Below, piece by piece: positions 27,392 through 37,637 of a stretch of 53,323 bases of DNA (position 1 is the first letter of the stretch; every line of letters begins with the position of its first letter). The notes beneath the pieces were generated by a model. It saw only the letters and a program-made list of their open reading frames with translations. It had not been told where the DNA came from and made no database searches. The stretch lies in assembly GCA_002691605.1 (NCBI GenBank), contig NZID01000005.1, positions 1 through 53,323 of the forward strand, in the 5' to 3' direction. Source of the stretch: Crocinitomicaceae bacterium (GTDB lineage Bacteria; Bacteroidota; Bacteroidia; Flavobacteriales_D; Parvicellaceae). Position numbers and translations under genes: made by a program.

Positions 27392-28531
27392 ATGAAAGTT
27401 TATTTTGATAACGCAGCAACAACCCCAATGGCAAAGGAAGTAATTGAGGAAATTAAACCTTACTTACATACCTACTTTGGTAATCCTTCAAGCACTCACT
27501 CTTTTGGAAGAAAAACTAGAAATGCAATAGAAATTAGCAGAAAAAAAATTGCCAATTTTATAGGCGCAGAAAATAATGAAATCATCTTCACTTCAGGTGG
27601 TACAGAAGCAGATAATATGGCCTTAAGATGTGCAGTAACTGATTTAAAAGTTCAAAGAATTATTACCAGTAAAATTGAACATCATGCCGTAGGACACACT
27701 GCAGAATGCTTAAAAGAATCTCATAATATTGAATTAGTATACTTAGATACAGATGAGTTCGGAAACCCATCCATTAATCAATTAAAAAAACTACTTCAAA
27801 ATAATACTAAAACATTGGTTTCTTTAATGCATGCCAACAACGAAATTGGAACATTACTCCCCATTGAAGAAGTGGCTTGGTTATGTGGCGAATACGATCA
27901 TGTATTTTTTCATTCAGATACAGTACAAACAATGGGACACTACTATTTTGATGTTAAAAAATTGAAAATTGATTTTTTAGTGTGTTCAGCTCATAAATTT
28001 CATGGTCCAAAAGGGATAGGATTTTTATATGTTAATAAAAACTTAAATCTAAACCCTATAATTACAGGTGGATCTCAGGAAAGAAGTCATAGAGGTGGCA
28101 CAGAAAATTTATATGGAATTATAGGTTTGGGCAAAGCTATGGAATTGGCATTTACAGAAATTGAAGATCACCAAAAACAAGTTAGCGAATTAAAAAACTA
28201 TCTCAAAGACGAATTAATTAAAATAGATTCAAGAATAAAATTTAATGGAGAAGTTCAAAAAGAAAAAAGTCTTTACACGGTTTTAAGTGTTAGATTTCCT
28301 AAGGATATATGCAATTCTATGCTACTCTTTAGCCTAGATATTCATGGAATAGCTTCATCTGGAGGAAGTGCTTGCTCTTCAGGTTCCAATAAAGGTTCTC
28401 ATGTTTTAGCAGAATTACCTGATCAAGAAAATTATCAATCTGTAAGATTTTCCTTTAGTCGATATAATTCAAAAGAAGAAGTCGATTATACTTTAGGTAA
28501 AATAAGATCTATTATATCTAACTCTAACTAA
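27392..28531 (+). CDS. Cysteine desulfurase (NifS/IscS-like)
   Basis: VYFDNAATTPMAKEV, FTSGGTEADNMAL, SAHKFHGPKGIGFLYV (PLP Lys), SGGSACSSGSNKGSHVL (catalytic Cys). Confidence 0.95.
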   Translation: MKVYFDNAATTPMAKEVIEEIKPYLHTYFGNPSSTHSFGRKTRNAIEISRKKIANFIGAENNEIIFTSGGTEADNMALRCAVTDLKVQRIITSKIEHHAVGHTAECLKESHNIELVYLDTDEFGNPSINQLKKLLQNNTKTLVSLMHANNEIGTLLPIEEVAWLCGEYDHVFFHSDTVQTMGHYYFDVKKLKIDFLVCSAHKFHGPKGIGFLYVNKNLNLNPIITGGSQERSHRGGTENLYGIIGLGKAMELAFTEIEDHQKQVSELKNYLKDELIKIDSRIKFNGEVQKEKSLYTVLSVRFPKDICNSMLLFSLDIHGIASSGGSACSSGSNKGSHVLAELPDQENYQSVRFSFSRYNSKEEVDYTLGKIRSIISNSN

Positions 28532-28533
28532 AA

Positions 28534-29304
28534 ATGGAAATTACTATAACAGGTTCTGGAACATCTCAAGGCGTGCCTGTTATTGGATGTGATTGTGAAG
28601 TTTGTAAATCCTCCAACCCTAAAGACAATAGATTAAGATCCTCAATTCATATTTATTATAAAAATCAATCTATTGTTATTGATACTGGTCCTGACTTTAG
28701 GCAGCAAATGATTAATAATAATGTGAGTACTTTAGATGCGATTCTTTTTACCCATGAGCACAAAGATCATGTTGCTGGTTTAGATGATGTAAGACCATTT
28801 AATTTTATTCAGAATAAACCTATTGAAATATACTGTAATAATCAAGTTTTCACAGCTCTCAAAAGAGAATTCCATTACATATTTGATCCGAAGTTCCAAT
28901 ACCCAGGAATTCCAAAAATAAACAGAAATGAAATTTCGAAGGAAAGGTTTTTAATTAATAAAAAAATAGAAATTGAGCCTATAGAAGTATTGCATCATAA
29001 ATTGCCAGTTTTAGGATATAGAATTGATAATTTTGCTTACATTACCGATGCGAAAACTATTGATGAAAATGAAAAAAATAAACTTAAAAACTTAGATCTT
29101 TTAATTCTGAATGCCTTAAGATTAAAGAAACATTTATCTCATTTTAATTTAGAAGAAGCTGTAGAATTAATTCAAGAGTTACAACCCAAGAAAGCAGTAT
29201 TAACTCATATTTCACACTTTATGGGATTGCATTCTGAAATAGAAAAAACATTACCAGAAAATATATCTCTTGGTTATGATAATCAAAAAATAATTTTGAA
29301 TTAG
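28534..29304 (+). CDS. MBL-fold metal-dependent hydrolase (PhnP/lipoate-cleaving-like family)
   Basis: GSGTSQGVPVIGCDCEVC, VIDTGPDFRQQM, FTHEHKDHVAGLDDVRPFN. Confidence 0.9.
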   Translation: MEITITGSGTSQGVPVIGCDCEVCKSSNPKDNRLRSSIHIYYKNQSIVIDTGPDFRQQMINNNVSTLDAILFTHEHKDHVAGLDDVRPFNFIQNKPIEIYCNNQVFTALKREFHYIFDPKFQYPGIPKINRNEISKERFLINKKIEIEPIEVLHHKLPVLGYRIDNFAYITDAKTIDENEKNKLKNLDLLILNALRLKKHLSHFNLEEAVELIQELQPKKAVLTHISHFMGLHSEIEKTLPENISLGYDNQKIILN

Positions 29305-29306
29305 TT

Positions 29307-29999
29307 ATGAGAATAGATATCATAACTGCTATTCCTTCTTTATTAGTAAGTCCATTTAACGATTCTATAGTAAAAAGAGCTCAAGAAAAAAAATTAGTTG
29401 AAATAAATATTCATAATCTCAGAGATTTCAGTACACATAAACAAAAAAGTATTGACGATTATGCATTTGGAGGTGGTGCAGGTATGGTATTAAGTATTGA
29501 ACCTATTTATAACTGCATACAATATTTACAGAAAAAAGTATCCTATGATGAAATTATATTTATGACACCAGATGGAGATCAATTAAACCAAAATTCTACT
29601 AATCAATTGTCCTTAAAAAAAAATATTTTAATTCTTTGTGGACACTACAAAGGAATCGATCAAAGAGTGAGAGATTATTTAATTACCAAAGAAATTACCA
29701 TTGGAGACTATGTTCTTTCTGGTGGAGAATTACCAGCAGCAGTGCTTTGCGACGCAATAATTAGGTTAATTCCTGGAGTTCTAAATAATGAAACTTCTGC
29801 CTTAACTGATTCTTTTCAAGATGATCTTTTGGCACCTCCAGTTTATACAAGACCATCAATTTTTAATGGATGGGAAGTCCCTAAAATATTAACATCAGGT
29901 GACTTTAAAGCTATTGAAAAATGGCGAGAAAAAAAAGCTATTGAAAATACTCAAAATAAAAGACCCTTATTGGGGGATCAACAAAAGGAAAAAAATTAA
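29307..29999 (+). CDS. trmD: tRNA (guanine-N1-)-methyltransferase
   Basis: MRIDIITAIPSLL, DDYAFGGGAGMVL, LCGHYKGIDQRV, IGDYVLSGGELPA. Confidence 0.97.
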   Translation: MRIDIITAIPSLLVSPFNDSIVKRAQEKKLVEINIHNLRDFSTHKQKSIDDYAFGGGAGMVLSIEPIYNCIQYLQKKVSYDEIIFMTPDGDQLNQNSTNQLSLKKNILILCGHYKGIDQRVRDYLITKEITIGDYVLSGGELPAAVLCDAIIRLIPGVLNNETSALTDSFQDDLLAPPVYTRPSIFNGWEVPKILTSGDFKAIEKWREKKAIENTQNKRPLLGDQQKEKN

Positions 30000-30033
30000 A
30001 AGATTCTTTTAATTAAATTAAAATAATTCTTTG

Positions 30034-30041
30034 TAATATTG
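30034..30041 (+). promoter_or_regulatory. Candidate -7 box TAATATTG for rplS
   Basis: One mismatch to TAnnTTTG, 20 nt upstream of ATG 30062. Confidence 0.4.
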
Positions 30042-30061
30042 CAATCCTTAAATTAAGACTC

Positions 30062-30421
30062 ATGGATAGAATCAAAGAAATTTCAAGTGAAATCAACGAA
30101 ATGAAACAGTGGCCCTCTTTTAGCTCTGGTGATACTATAACTGTAACTTATAAAATTAAAGAAGGAAATAAAGAAAGACTTCAGTCTTTTCAAGGAACTG
30201 TTATTCAAAGAAGAGGTTCAGGAACTACTGAAACATTTACTATCAGAAAAATGTCTGGTGGAACTGGTGTTGAAAGAATTTTTCCCTTAGCGTCTCCATC
30301 TTTAGAAAAAATTATTGTAAATAAAGAAGGTGCTGTTAGAAGATCTAGGTTGTTTTATCTTAGGGAAAGAACAGGTAAATCAGCTAGAATTAAAGAAAGA
30401 AAGACCTTTTCAAAAAAATAA
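30062..30421 (+). CDS. rplS: 50S ribosomal protein L19
   Basis: [68 protein letters not shown]. Confidence 0.98.
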   Translation: MDRIKEISSEINEMKQWPSFSSGDTITVTYKIKEGNKERLQSFQGTVIQRRGSGTTETFTIRKMSGGTGVERIFPLASPSLEKIIVNKEGAVRRSRLFYLRERTGKSARIKERKTFSKK

Positions 30422-30426
30422 TCATT

Positions 30427-32214
30427 TTACATCCTTTTGGGCATTTGTATTCCTAAAATTTTCATGCCTCCCTTTATTATATCGGAAGTAAGTCTAGATA
30501 ACTGTACTCTAAATTTTCTTTGATCTACATTCTCTTCAGCGATTATTGGGTTGTCTTGATAAAAAGAATTATAAGATTTAACTAGGGTGTATAAATAGTT
30601 AGCTAGTAAATAAGGAGCTAACTGTTTAGCAGATTGTTCTAACACAAATGGGAAATTTGATATGGACTTTATAACTCCAATTTCTTTAGGAGATAATATC
30701 ACACTTTCAATATCATAATCCATATTTTTTTGATCTTCTAACTTATTTAATAAGCTGATAATCCTCACAAATGTATATTGAATAAACGGTCCAGTATGGC
30801 CCGTTAAGTCAATTGTTTCCTTGGAATTAAAAGATATTTTTTTCTTGGGATCTACTTTTAATAAAAAATATTTAATTCCTGATAATCCTATTTTTTGACA
30901 AATTTCTTTCACCTCTTTCTCCGATAACTCTTCTAAAAAACCTCTTTGAGAAGTTAAGATTCTTGCTTCACTAATCACAGAAGTCAACAGTTCATCTGCA
31001 TCTACAACATTTCCTTCTCTAGATTTCATTTTTCCATCTGGAAGTTCTACCATTCCATAAGAAAGATGATAACAATTCTTTGCCCAGGAAAGATTCAATT
31101 TTTCTAATATTTTAAATAAAACCTTGAAATGGTGATTTTGCTCATTGCCTACAGTATATATAACTCCAGAAAGTTTTGGAAAATCTTTGAATCTTTGTAC
31201 AGCGGTGCCTATATCCTGAGTCATGTAAACTGAAGTACCATCAGATCTTGACAAGAGTTTATCATCCATGTTTTCAGAAGATAAGTCGCACCAAATTGAA
31301 TGATCTTTTTTCTGATAAAATATACGATCTTTAGCGCCTTTTTTGACAATTTGTTTTCCTACCTGGTAAGTGTCAGATTCATAATACAATTTATCAAAAG
31401 ATACCTGTAAACTTTTATAAGTTAAATTGAACCCTTCATAAACCCAGTTATTCATTTTCTTCCATAGGTTGCGCACCTTTTTATCACCGTTTTCCCATTT
31501 GACTAACATTCTCTGAGCCTCTAATAAAATAGGAGCATTAGATTTTGCCTGTTTTTCATCAATACCATTATTAATCATATTGGTAATTTCAGATTTATAT
31601 ACTTTATCAAACTCTACATAATATTTTCCTACAAGGTGATCCCCTTTTATTTTAGACGATAACGGAGTTTCGCCATCTCCGTATTTTTCCCATGCAACCA
31701 TGGATTTGCAAATATGAATGCCTCTATCATTAATAATTTGTGTTTTAACGACTTGGTGTCCAACTGCTTTCAATAAAGCAACTACGCTATCACCAAGAAA
31801 AATATTTCTTAAATGACCAAGATGTAAAGGCTTATTTGTATTTGGAGATGAATATTCCACCATATAAAGCTCTCCTGTTGATTTGTTATTAAATCCATAA
31901 TTTTCTTCTTCAATCCATGTATTAAATAGTTTTAACCAATAATTTGATTTTAAAGAAAGATTTAAAAATCCTTTTACTACATTAAAATCATAAAAAAATT
32001 CAAGATTTTTAAGCAAATGGCTTCCTAATGCATGAGCTGTTTCTTCTGGTGATTTCTTGCTATATTTTGAAAGTGAAAAGACCACTATTGTTAGATCTCC
32101 TTCAAAATCTTTTTTAGTATTCTCAATTGTAATTGCAGCTTGCGAAGGATCTAAACTAAAATAACTTGAAACCGCTAAACTTAATTTATTTTTAATAGCT
32201 AAAATACTAATCAT
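30427..32214 (-). CDS. argS: Arginyl-tRNA synthetase
   Basis: VEYSSPNTNKPLHLGHLRN (HIGH-type), GMVELPDGKMKSREGNVV (KMSKR-type region), C-terminal QMPKRM. Confidence 0.97.
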   Translation of the reverse strand: MISILAIKNKLSLAVSSYFSLDPSQAAITIENTKKDFEGDLTIVVFSLSKYSKKSPEETAHALGSHLLKNLEFFYDFNVVKGFLNLSLKSNYWLKLFNTWIEEENYGFNNKSTGELYMVEYSSPNTNKPLHLGHLRNIFLGDSVVALLKAVGHQVVKTQIINDRGIHICKSMVAWEKYGDGETPLSSKIKGDHLVGKYYVEFDKVYKSEITNMINNGIDEKQAKSNAPILLEAQRMLVKWENGDKKVRNLWKKMNNWVYEGFNLTYKSLQVSFDKLYYESDTYQVGKQIVKKGAKDRIFYQKKDHSIWCDLSSENMDDKLLSRSDGTSVYMTQDIGTAVQRFKDFPKLSGVIYTVGNEQNHHFKVLFKILEKLNLSWAKNCYHLSYGMVELPDGKMKSREGNVVDADELLTSVISEARILTSQRGFLEELSEKEVKEICQKIGLSGIKYFLLKVDPKKKISFNSKETIDLTGHTGPFIQYTFVRIISLLNKLEDQKNMDYDIESVILSPKEIGVIKSISNFPFVLEQSAKQLAPYLLANYLYTLVKSYNSFYQDNPIIAEENVDQRKFRVQLSRLTSDIIKGGMKILGIQMPKRM

Positions 32215-32265
32215 TCCACAAGAAAATTGATAAAATTAAATGTAAAGTTAACTTTATTTATTGTT

Positions 32266-32895
32266 CTATTTAGAAGAGAATATTTTTTTATATTTTTCTA
32301 ATTTTGGTTGAATAACATACTTACAATATCCTTGATTTTTATTGTTTTCGTAATAGTTATGATGGTAATTTTCGGCGGGATAAAAAGTATCGATATTTAA
32401 AATTTCAGTAACTATTGTGTTATCCCAAAATTTATTTTTGATAAGTTCTTGCTTATATTTTAAAGCAGTATTTTTTTGCGCTTCATTTTCATAAAAAATA
32501 GCTGATCTGTATTGAGTTCCAATATCATTTCCTTGTCTGTTCAATGTTGTTGGATCATGAGTTTTCCAAAATACTTCTAACAAATGATCTAATGTTACTT
32601 TACTTACATCAAAAGTTATTTTAGCAACTTCAACATGGCCAGATTTCCCTGAGCAAACTTCGCTGTAAGTTGGGTTTTTGGTAAATCCTCCGCAATATCC
32701 TGGAATTACCTCAATAACACCTTCTAACTGTTGAAAAACGGCTTCTACACACCAAAAACAGCCCGCTCCGAAGTAAATAGTTTCTAAATTTAAATCTTCC
32801 ATAGTCTTTTGCAAATTTTTATTTTCTTGATATAAATGGTTTCCAAATGGCAATACCAACATCAAATATATTGAACTTAATAATTTTGAATTCAT
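32266..32895 (-). CDS. msrA: Peptide methionine sulfoxide reductase MsrA, with hydrophobic N-terminal extension
   Basis: YFGAGCFWCVEAVFQQLEGV, CSGKSGHVEVAKITFD, WKTHDPTTLNRQGNDIGTQYRSAIFY. Confidence 0.95.
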   Translation of the reverse strand: MNSKLLSSIYLMLVLPFGNHLYQENKNLQKTMEDLNLETIYFGAGCFWCVEAVFQQLEGVIEVIPGYCGGFTKNPTYSEVCSGKSGHVEVAKITFDVSKVTLDHLLEVFWKTHDPTTLNRQGNDIGTQYRSAIFYENEAQKNTALKYKQELIKNKFWDNTIVTEILNIDTFYPAENYHHNYYENNKNQGYCKYVIQPKLEKYKKIFSSK

Positions 32896-32945
32896 AAATT
32901 GTAATATTTACTTGAAATTAACTAATTGTAACTTATTACATAATT

Positions 32946-33455
32946 TTGACTAAAAGAATTGGAATAATTTCTGACACCCATGGATATTGGGATGATGCTT
33001 ATGAAAGATATTTTTCATCTTGTGACGAGATTTGGCATGCTGGCGATATTGGTAATTTAGATGTCACTGACAAATTAAATAAAATTACCCCTCTAAAAGC
33101 TGTTTACGGGAATATTGATAATAATGAAATAAGACAAGAATTTCCAGAAGATATATATTTTGAATTAAATAATCAAAAGATAATGATGACTCATATAGCT
33201 GGAAAACTAGGTAATTACTACAGTAATTGTCAAAATAAAATTATCAGTTATAATCCTTCTATTTTAGTTTGTGGTCATTCTCATATTTGTAAAGTTGCAT
33301 ATGATAAAAAATACAAATTACTCTATATTAATCCTGGTGCTTCTGGAATAATTGGATTTCATAAAGTAAGGACTATTTTAAGAATGGAAATCACTGAAAA
33401 AACTATAGAAAATTTAGAAGTTATTGAATTAATAAGAAAGAGAAAATTATCTTAA
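32946..33455 (+). CDS. YfcE/MJ0936-type metallophosphoesterase
   Basis: RIGIISDTHGYWDD, EIWHAGDIGN, YGNIDN, LVCGHSHICK, NPGA; apparent TTG start. Confidence 0.88.
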   Translation: MTKRIGIISDTHGYWDDAYERYFSSCDEIWHAGDIGNLDVTDKLNKITPLKAVYGNIDNNEIRQEFPEDIYFELNNQKIMMTHIAGKLGNYYSNCQNKIISYNPSILVCGHSHICKVAYDKKYKLLYINPGASGIIGFHKVRTILRMEITEKTIENLEVIELIRKRKLS

Positions 33456-33908
33456 TCTATCAACGGATTTAACTAATTGATCGTCTTTTTTTATGGCCCT
33501 GTTTGCAAGAAAAATTAAGGGTAATGAAGCAACTAGTAAATACATACTGTAAGAATATACTATGTTTTTAGTAATTTTAAAAATGCTCAACCCATTATTA
33601 AATTCTAGAAACATAATCACTAAGGATAAAAGAACAAACAAATAACAAATTTTTCCATATCGAAGTTGCTTAGATCTTTTTTTATAATTTACCAACATCA
33701 ATATTGCAAAAGAAATACTTATTAAATAGCTTAAATAAAAAGGATATTTGTGAAACTGATCTAATGAAGATTCACTCACCCAACCCGTAGCATAAAGGCA
33801 GTAAACATTATCTTCCAAAGAAGAAAATTTTGCAAAAGGAGCTAAAGAAGCTGTAAATAAGCATATGAAAAAAAGTAAAATGTATACTGTTTGTATTCTT
33901 TGAATCAT
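33447..33908 (-). CDS. DUF4293-like four-TM membrane protein
   Basis: MIQRIQTVYILLFFICLF... typical DUF4293 start; conserved next to rho in Bacteroidota. Confidence 0.75.
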   Translation of the reverse strand: MIQRIQTVYILLFFICLFTASLAPFAKFSSLEDNVYCLYATGWVSESSLDQFHKYPFYLSYLISISFAILMLVNYKKRSKQLRYGKICYLFVLLSLVIMFLEFNNGLSIFKITKNIVYSYSMYLLVASLPLIFLANRAIKKDDQLVKSVDRLR

Positions 33909-34004
33909 CTTATCATTATTTTTTTAATGATCTAAAATTATAACTTATTACATTAATAGTTATTAAGATCAAGCCAAAAAATTTTTTTAACTAATTTACT
34001 TTAC

Positions 34005-34012
34005 TATATTTG
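34005..34012 (+). promoter_or_regulatory. -7 box TATATTTG for rho
   Basis: Exact TAnnTTTG about 90 nt upstream of the rho ATG. Confidence 0.55.
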
Positions 34013-34102
34013 AACTGTCTTTCGACCATTATTTCTACTTTATTTCTTAAGAAAAATTACAACAAAAAACACTTTATTATATAATTCAATCAATCTAATC
34101 AG

Positions 34103-35620
34103 ATGTACGATATAGAAAAACTAAATAACAAAAAAGTTTCAGAACTCAGAGAAATTGCAGACAAACTAAATATTCAAAAATCAGACAAACTCAAAAAGCA
34201 AGAATTGGTTTATAAAATTCTTGACGAACAAGCGTTAAAACCAACTTCTGAGAGTACCGAAAAAGAGAAACTTAAAAAACCTCATAACAATAATAATAGA
34301 AAACCTCAACCTGAAAAATATAAAGATTCCGGTGATAATTCCAACACCACTAAAAGACCTAACAATCAAGAAAGAGAAGTCAAAAGTAACGATCGAAATA
34401 ACAACAGAAATGATCGAAATAACAACAGAAATGATCGAAATAATAACAGAAATGATCGTAGTAATGAAAAAAATAATAAAAGAGAAGATTATGAATACGA
34501 CTTTAAAGGAATTGTTATCAGTGAAGGTGTTTTGGAATTAATGCAAGATGGTTACGGTTTTTTAAGATCTGCAGACTTTCATTATTTATCATCACCAGAT
34601 GATGTGTATGTATCTCAATCACAAGTCAAATTCTTTGGGCTTAAAACTGGAGATACAATAAAAGGAATTGTAAGACCTCCCAAATATGGAGAGCGTTATT
34701 TTCCATTAGTTGAAGTGGATAAAATAAATGGGAGAGATCCAGAATACATCAGAGATAGAGTACCTTTTGAATCGTTAACACCCTTATTTCCCTCAGAAAA
34801 GTTCAAATTAACAGGTCATACTAACGAATCTATATCTACAAGGGTAATGGATTTATTTTCACCCATTGGAAAAGGTCAAAGAGGAATGATTGTAGCTCAG
34901 CCCAAAACTGGAAAAACTGTTCTATTAAAAGATGTAGCAAATGCTATAGCAGCTAACCATCCTGAAACTTACTTAATGGTTTTATTAATTGATGAACGAC
35001 CCGAAGAAGTTACCGATATGCAAAGAAGCGTAAAAGCAGAAGTAATTGCCTCCACATTTGATGAACCTGCTGATAGACATGTGAAAGTTGCTAATATTGT
35101 CCTACAAAAAGCCAAAAGATTAGTAGAATGTGGACACGATGTCTGCATTTTATTAGACTCTATTACAAGATTAGCCAGAGCTTATAATACGGTAATGCCT
35201 GCATCTGGAAAGGTTTTAACCGGTGGTGTAGATGCCAATGCTTTACATAAACCAAAAAGATTTTTTGGAGCAGCAAGAAAAATCGAAAATGGGGGTTCTC
35301 TCACTATTTTAGCAACTGCACTAACAGAAACTGGTTCGAAAATGGATGAAGTTATATTTGAAGAATTTAAAGGAACTGGTAATATGGAACTTCAGTTAGA
35401 TAGAAAAATTTCTAATAGAAGAATTTTCCCATCAATTGATATTCTTACTTCTGGAACACGGAGAGAAGATTTATTAATGGATAAAGAGACACTACAGAGA
35501 GTTTGGATTCTAAGAAAACATTTAGCGGATATGAACCCAATTGAAGCAATGGAATTTATGAAAGATAGATTAAGATCCACCAAAACAAATGAAGAGTTTT
35601 TAGTTTCTATGAATGGTTAA
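34103..35620 (+). CDS. rho: Transcription termination factor Rho with N/R/D-rich insertion
   Basis: [91 protein letters not shown]. Confidence 0.98.
   Translation: MYDIEKLNNKKVSELREIADKLNIQKSDKLKKQELVYKILDEQALKPTSESTEKEKLKKPHNNNNRKPQPEKYKDSGDNSNTTKRPNNQEREVKSNDRNNNRNDRNNNRNDRNNNRNDRSNEKNNKREDYEYDFKGIVISEGVLELMQDGYGFLRSADFHYLSSPDDVYVSQSQVKFFGLKTGDTIKGIVRPPKYGERYFPLVEVDKINGRDPEYIRDRVPFESLTPLFPSEKFKLTGHTNESISTRVMDLFSPIGKGQRGMIVAQPKTGKTVLLKDVANAIAANHPETYLMVLLIDERPEEVTDMQRSVKAEVIASTFDEPADRHVKVANIVLQKAKRLVECGHDVCILLDSITRLARAYNTVMPASGKVLTGGVDANALHKPKRFFGAARKIENGGSLTILATALTETGSKMDEVIFEEFKGTGNMELQLDRKISNRRIFPSIDILTSGTRREDLLMDKETLQRVWILRKHLADMNPIEAMEFMKDRLRSTKTNEEFLVSMNG
34391..34465 (+). repeat. 21-bp tandem repeat (three full copies plus a partial) within rho, encoding NDRNNNR units
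   Basis: gatcgaaataacaacagaaat at 34391-34411, 34412-34432, 34433-34453 (one substitution), then a degenerate partial copy. Confidence 0.95.
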
Positions 35621-35629
35621 TTATTTGAT

Positions 35630-36175
35630 TTGAGAAATCTAAAGATTACAGGATTAGCCATTTTAGTCTCTATTACTTTTGAATATTTTTTTAACACTCT
35701 TATTGAAGATTTAGATTTACAAAAAAGTCTTTACAGCTTTATTTTCCACTCTTTGGTTCTTATAGTTGCTATTTTTTTAGCAATTAATTTTCACAACTCG
35801 TCATTTTCTAGAATTCAAAATTTTAAAATTGGATTATTTATCAGTATTTTATTTTCCATATTTATAAGTGGATATTATTATTCTTATCATAAATGGATTA
35901 ATCCTAAGCTCTTAGAAAATAAACGGTCCTCACTTATTTATCTAACTGAAACACACGAAACATTTTTTGATGCAAAACATAAAATTCAAAAAAACCCAAA
36001 TTACTATGATGGTAAGTCTGCTGAAGATTTAATTGAAATGCAACAAGATAATATAAATGACCTATTACAGCCTGCTAAAGTATTTCCTATAAGTTTATTT
36101 TCTTTTCTTTTCACTGGCATGATTTTTACAATACTAATTGGTTTTTTAAAAAATCTTTTTAAGAATCTATTTTAA
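35630..36175 (+). CDS. DUF4199-like multi-TM membrane protein
   Basis: Four predicted TM helices; KWINPKLLENKRSSLIYLTET region. Confidence 0.65.
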   Translation: MRNLKITGLAILVSITFEYFFNTLIEDLDLQKSLYSFIFHSLVLIVAIFLAINFHNSSFSRIQNFKIGLFISILFSIFISGYYYSYHKWINPKLLENKRSSLIYLTETHETFFDAKHKIQKNPNYYDGKSAEDLIEMQQDNINDLLQPAKVFPISLFSFLFTGMIFTILIGFLKNLFKNLF

Positions 36176-37528
36176 TAATTTTTTACCCAATTCTTTAAAA
36201 TCTAAACCATCAAAATTACCACTACTCATCATAAGCAAATTACTATTTAACCATTTTTTCGAATATAATTCTTTTTCAAGATCCTTGGATGATGTAAAGA
36301 CCTTGAGATTAGAACTATCAAATGCATTGTAAACATCATTTTTAGATAAGTCATCAAGTCTTTTATGTCTGATAGTGTCCTTATTAAAATACACATAGGC
36401 TGTATCAGCAGCGCTCATAGTGTTTTTATAAAGCTTTAAAAAATCTAAATTTAAGCTACTAAAAGTATGTAACTCCATACATGCAATTAAAGTTCTTTTT
36501 GGAAATTGTTTTTTCAAAGCCAAGGTAGTTGCTTTTAATTTAGATGGAGAATGAGCAAAATCTTTATAAAAAGAAAAATTTTGATTTTTAATTACCAATT
36601 CCATTCTCTTTGAAGCTCCTTTAAAATCTGCTATTGATAGATAAAATTTTTCTGGATTTACACCTAATTTTTCGCAAACAATTTGTGCTGCTTTAAGATT
36701 TTGTAAATTATGATTGCCAAATATTTCTATAGGATATTTGAATTGATTATTTGGAGTTAAGTAAGTAATGTTATTTTGGATTTCGTGAGGGAGAGTATTA
36801 TAAGGGATTAGCTTACAATTGTACGAATTTGATTGTACCATCTTCATAAGTTCTTTATCCTCTTGACAATAAATCAAATATCCATTTTGATCAATTTTAT
36901 TAGCGAAAATATTAAACTGATCTACATAGTTTTCAAAAGAGGGAAAGACATTGATATGATCCCAAGCAATTCCGCTAATTACTGCAATATTAGGTCTATA
37001 CAAATGGAATTTAGGTCGTCTATCTATTGGAGAAGATAAATATTCGTCTCCTTCAATTATGGCAATTTCAACATCATTAGATAATTTAACCATGCATTCA
37101 AAGCCCTCTAATTGTGCACCAACCATATAATTATGATCAATATTTTGTTTAGATAATACATGAAGAATCATACTGGTTATGGAGGTCTTTCCATGGCTTC
37201 CACCTATAACAACTCTTATCTGATTTTTAGTTTGCTCATAAATAAATTCAGGATAAGAGAATATTGGAATATTTAATTCCTTTGCTTTCAATAACTCAGG
37301 ATTATCAACTCTTGCATGCATTCCTAAAATTATCGTATCTATACTACTAGTAACATTTTCGGTATTCCATCCAGTTTGCATAGGAAGTATACCATATTTT
37401 GACAATCTTTCTTTTGATGGGCTGAATATTTCGTCATCTGACCCTGTTACCTTCTCTCCTTTTAAGTGAAGTGCAATAGCTAAATTATGCATAGCGCTTC
37501 CACCAATTGCAATAAAGTGATAATGCAT
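36167..37528 (-). CDS. mpl: Mur ligase family, UDP-N-acetylmuramate:tripeptide ligase (Mpl-like)
   Basis: HFIAIGGSAMHNLAIALHLKGEKVTGSDDEIFSPS, IGGSHGKTSITSMILHVL, EGDEYLSSPIDRRPKFHLY, DFAHSPSKLKAT. Confidence 0.9.
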   Translation of the reverse strand: MHYHFIAIGGSAMHNLAIALHLKGEKVTGSDDEIFSPSKERLSKYGILPMQTGWNTENVTSSIDTIILGMHARVDNPELLKAKELNIPIFSYPEFIYEQTKNQIRVVIGGSHGKTSITSMILHVLSKQNIDHNYMVGAQLEGFECMVKLSNDVEIAIIEGDEYLSSPIDRRPKFHLYRPNIAVISGIAWDHINVFPSFENYVDQFNIFANKIDQNGYLIYCQEDKELMKMVQSNSYNCKLIPYNTLPHEIQNNITYLTPNNQFKYPIEIFGNHNLQNLKAAQIVCEKLGVNPEKFYLSIADFKGASKRMELVIKNQNFSFYKDFAHSPSKLKATTLALKKQFPKRTLIACMELHTFSSLNLDFLKLYKNTMSAADTAYVYFNKDTIRHKRLDDLSKNDVYNAFDSSNLKVFTSSKDLEKELYSKKWLNSNLLMMSSGNFDGLDFKELGKKLLK

Positions 37529-37637
37529 ATTAAATTATTTGAATCAAAAATCGATTAAATAAAAATCAATAAGTAAAACTCGTAAAAAATTTATAAACAT
37601 ATCGACATTAAAATTGAATATATTTATAACAAAAAAA

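Noticed and set aside
34391-34465. Possible CRISPR-like array from the 21-bp repeats
   Set aside because: Repeats are contiguous with no spacers, in frame, and inside rho; coding tandem repeat.
34332-34541. 69-aa ORF with TEMIEIT repeats overlapping rho
   Set aside because: Out-of-frame reading of the 21-bp rho repeat; rho itself is unambiguous in the other frame.
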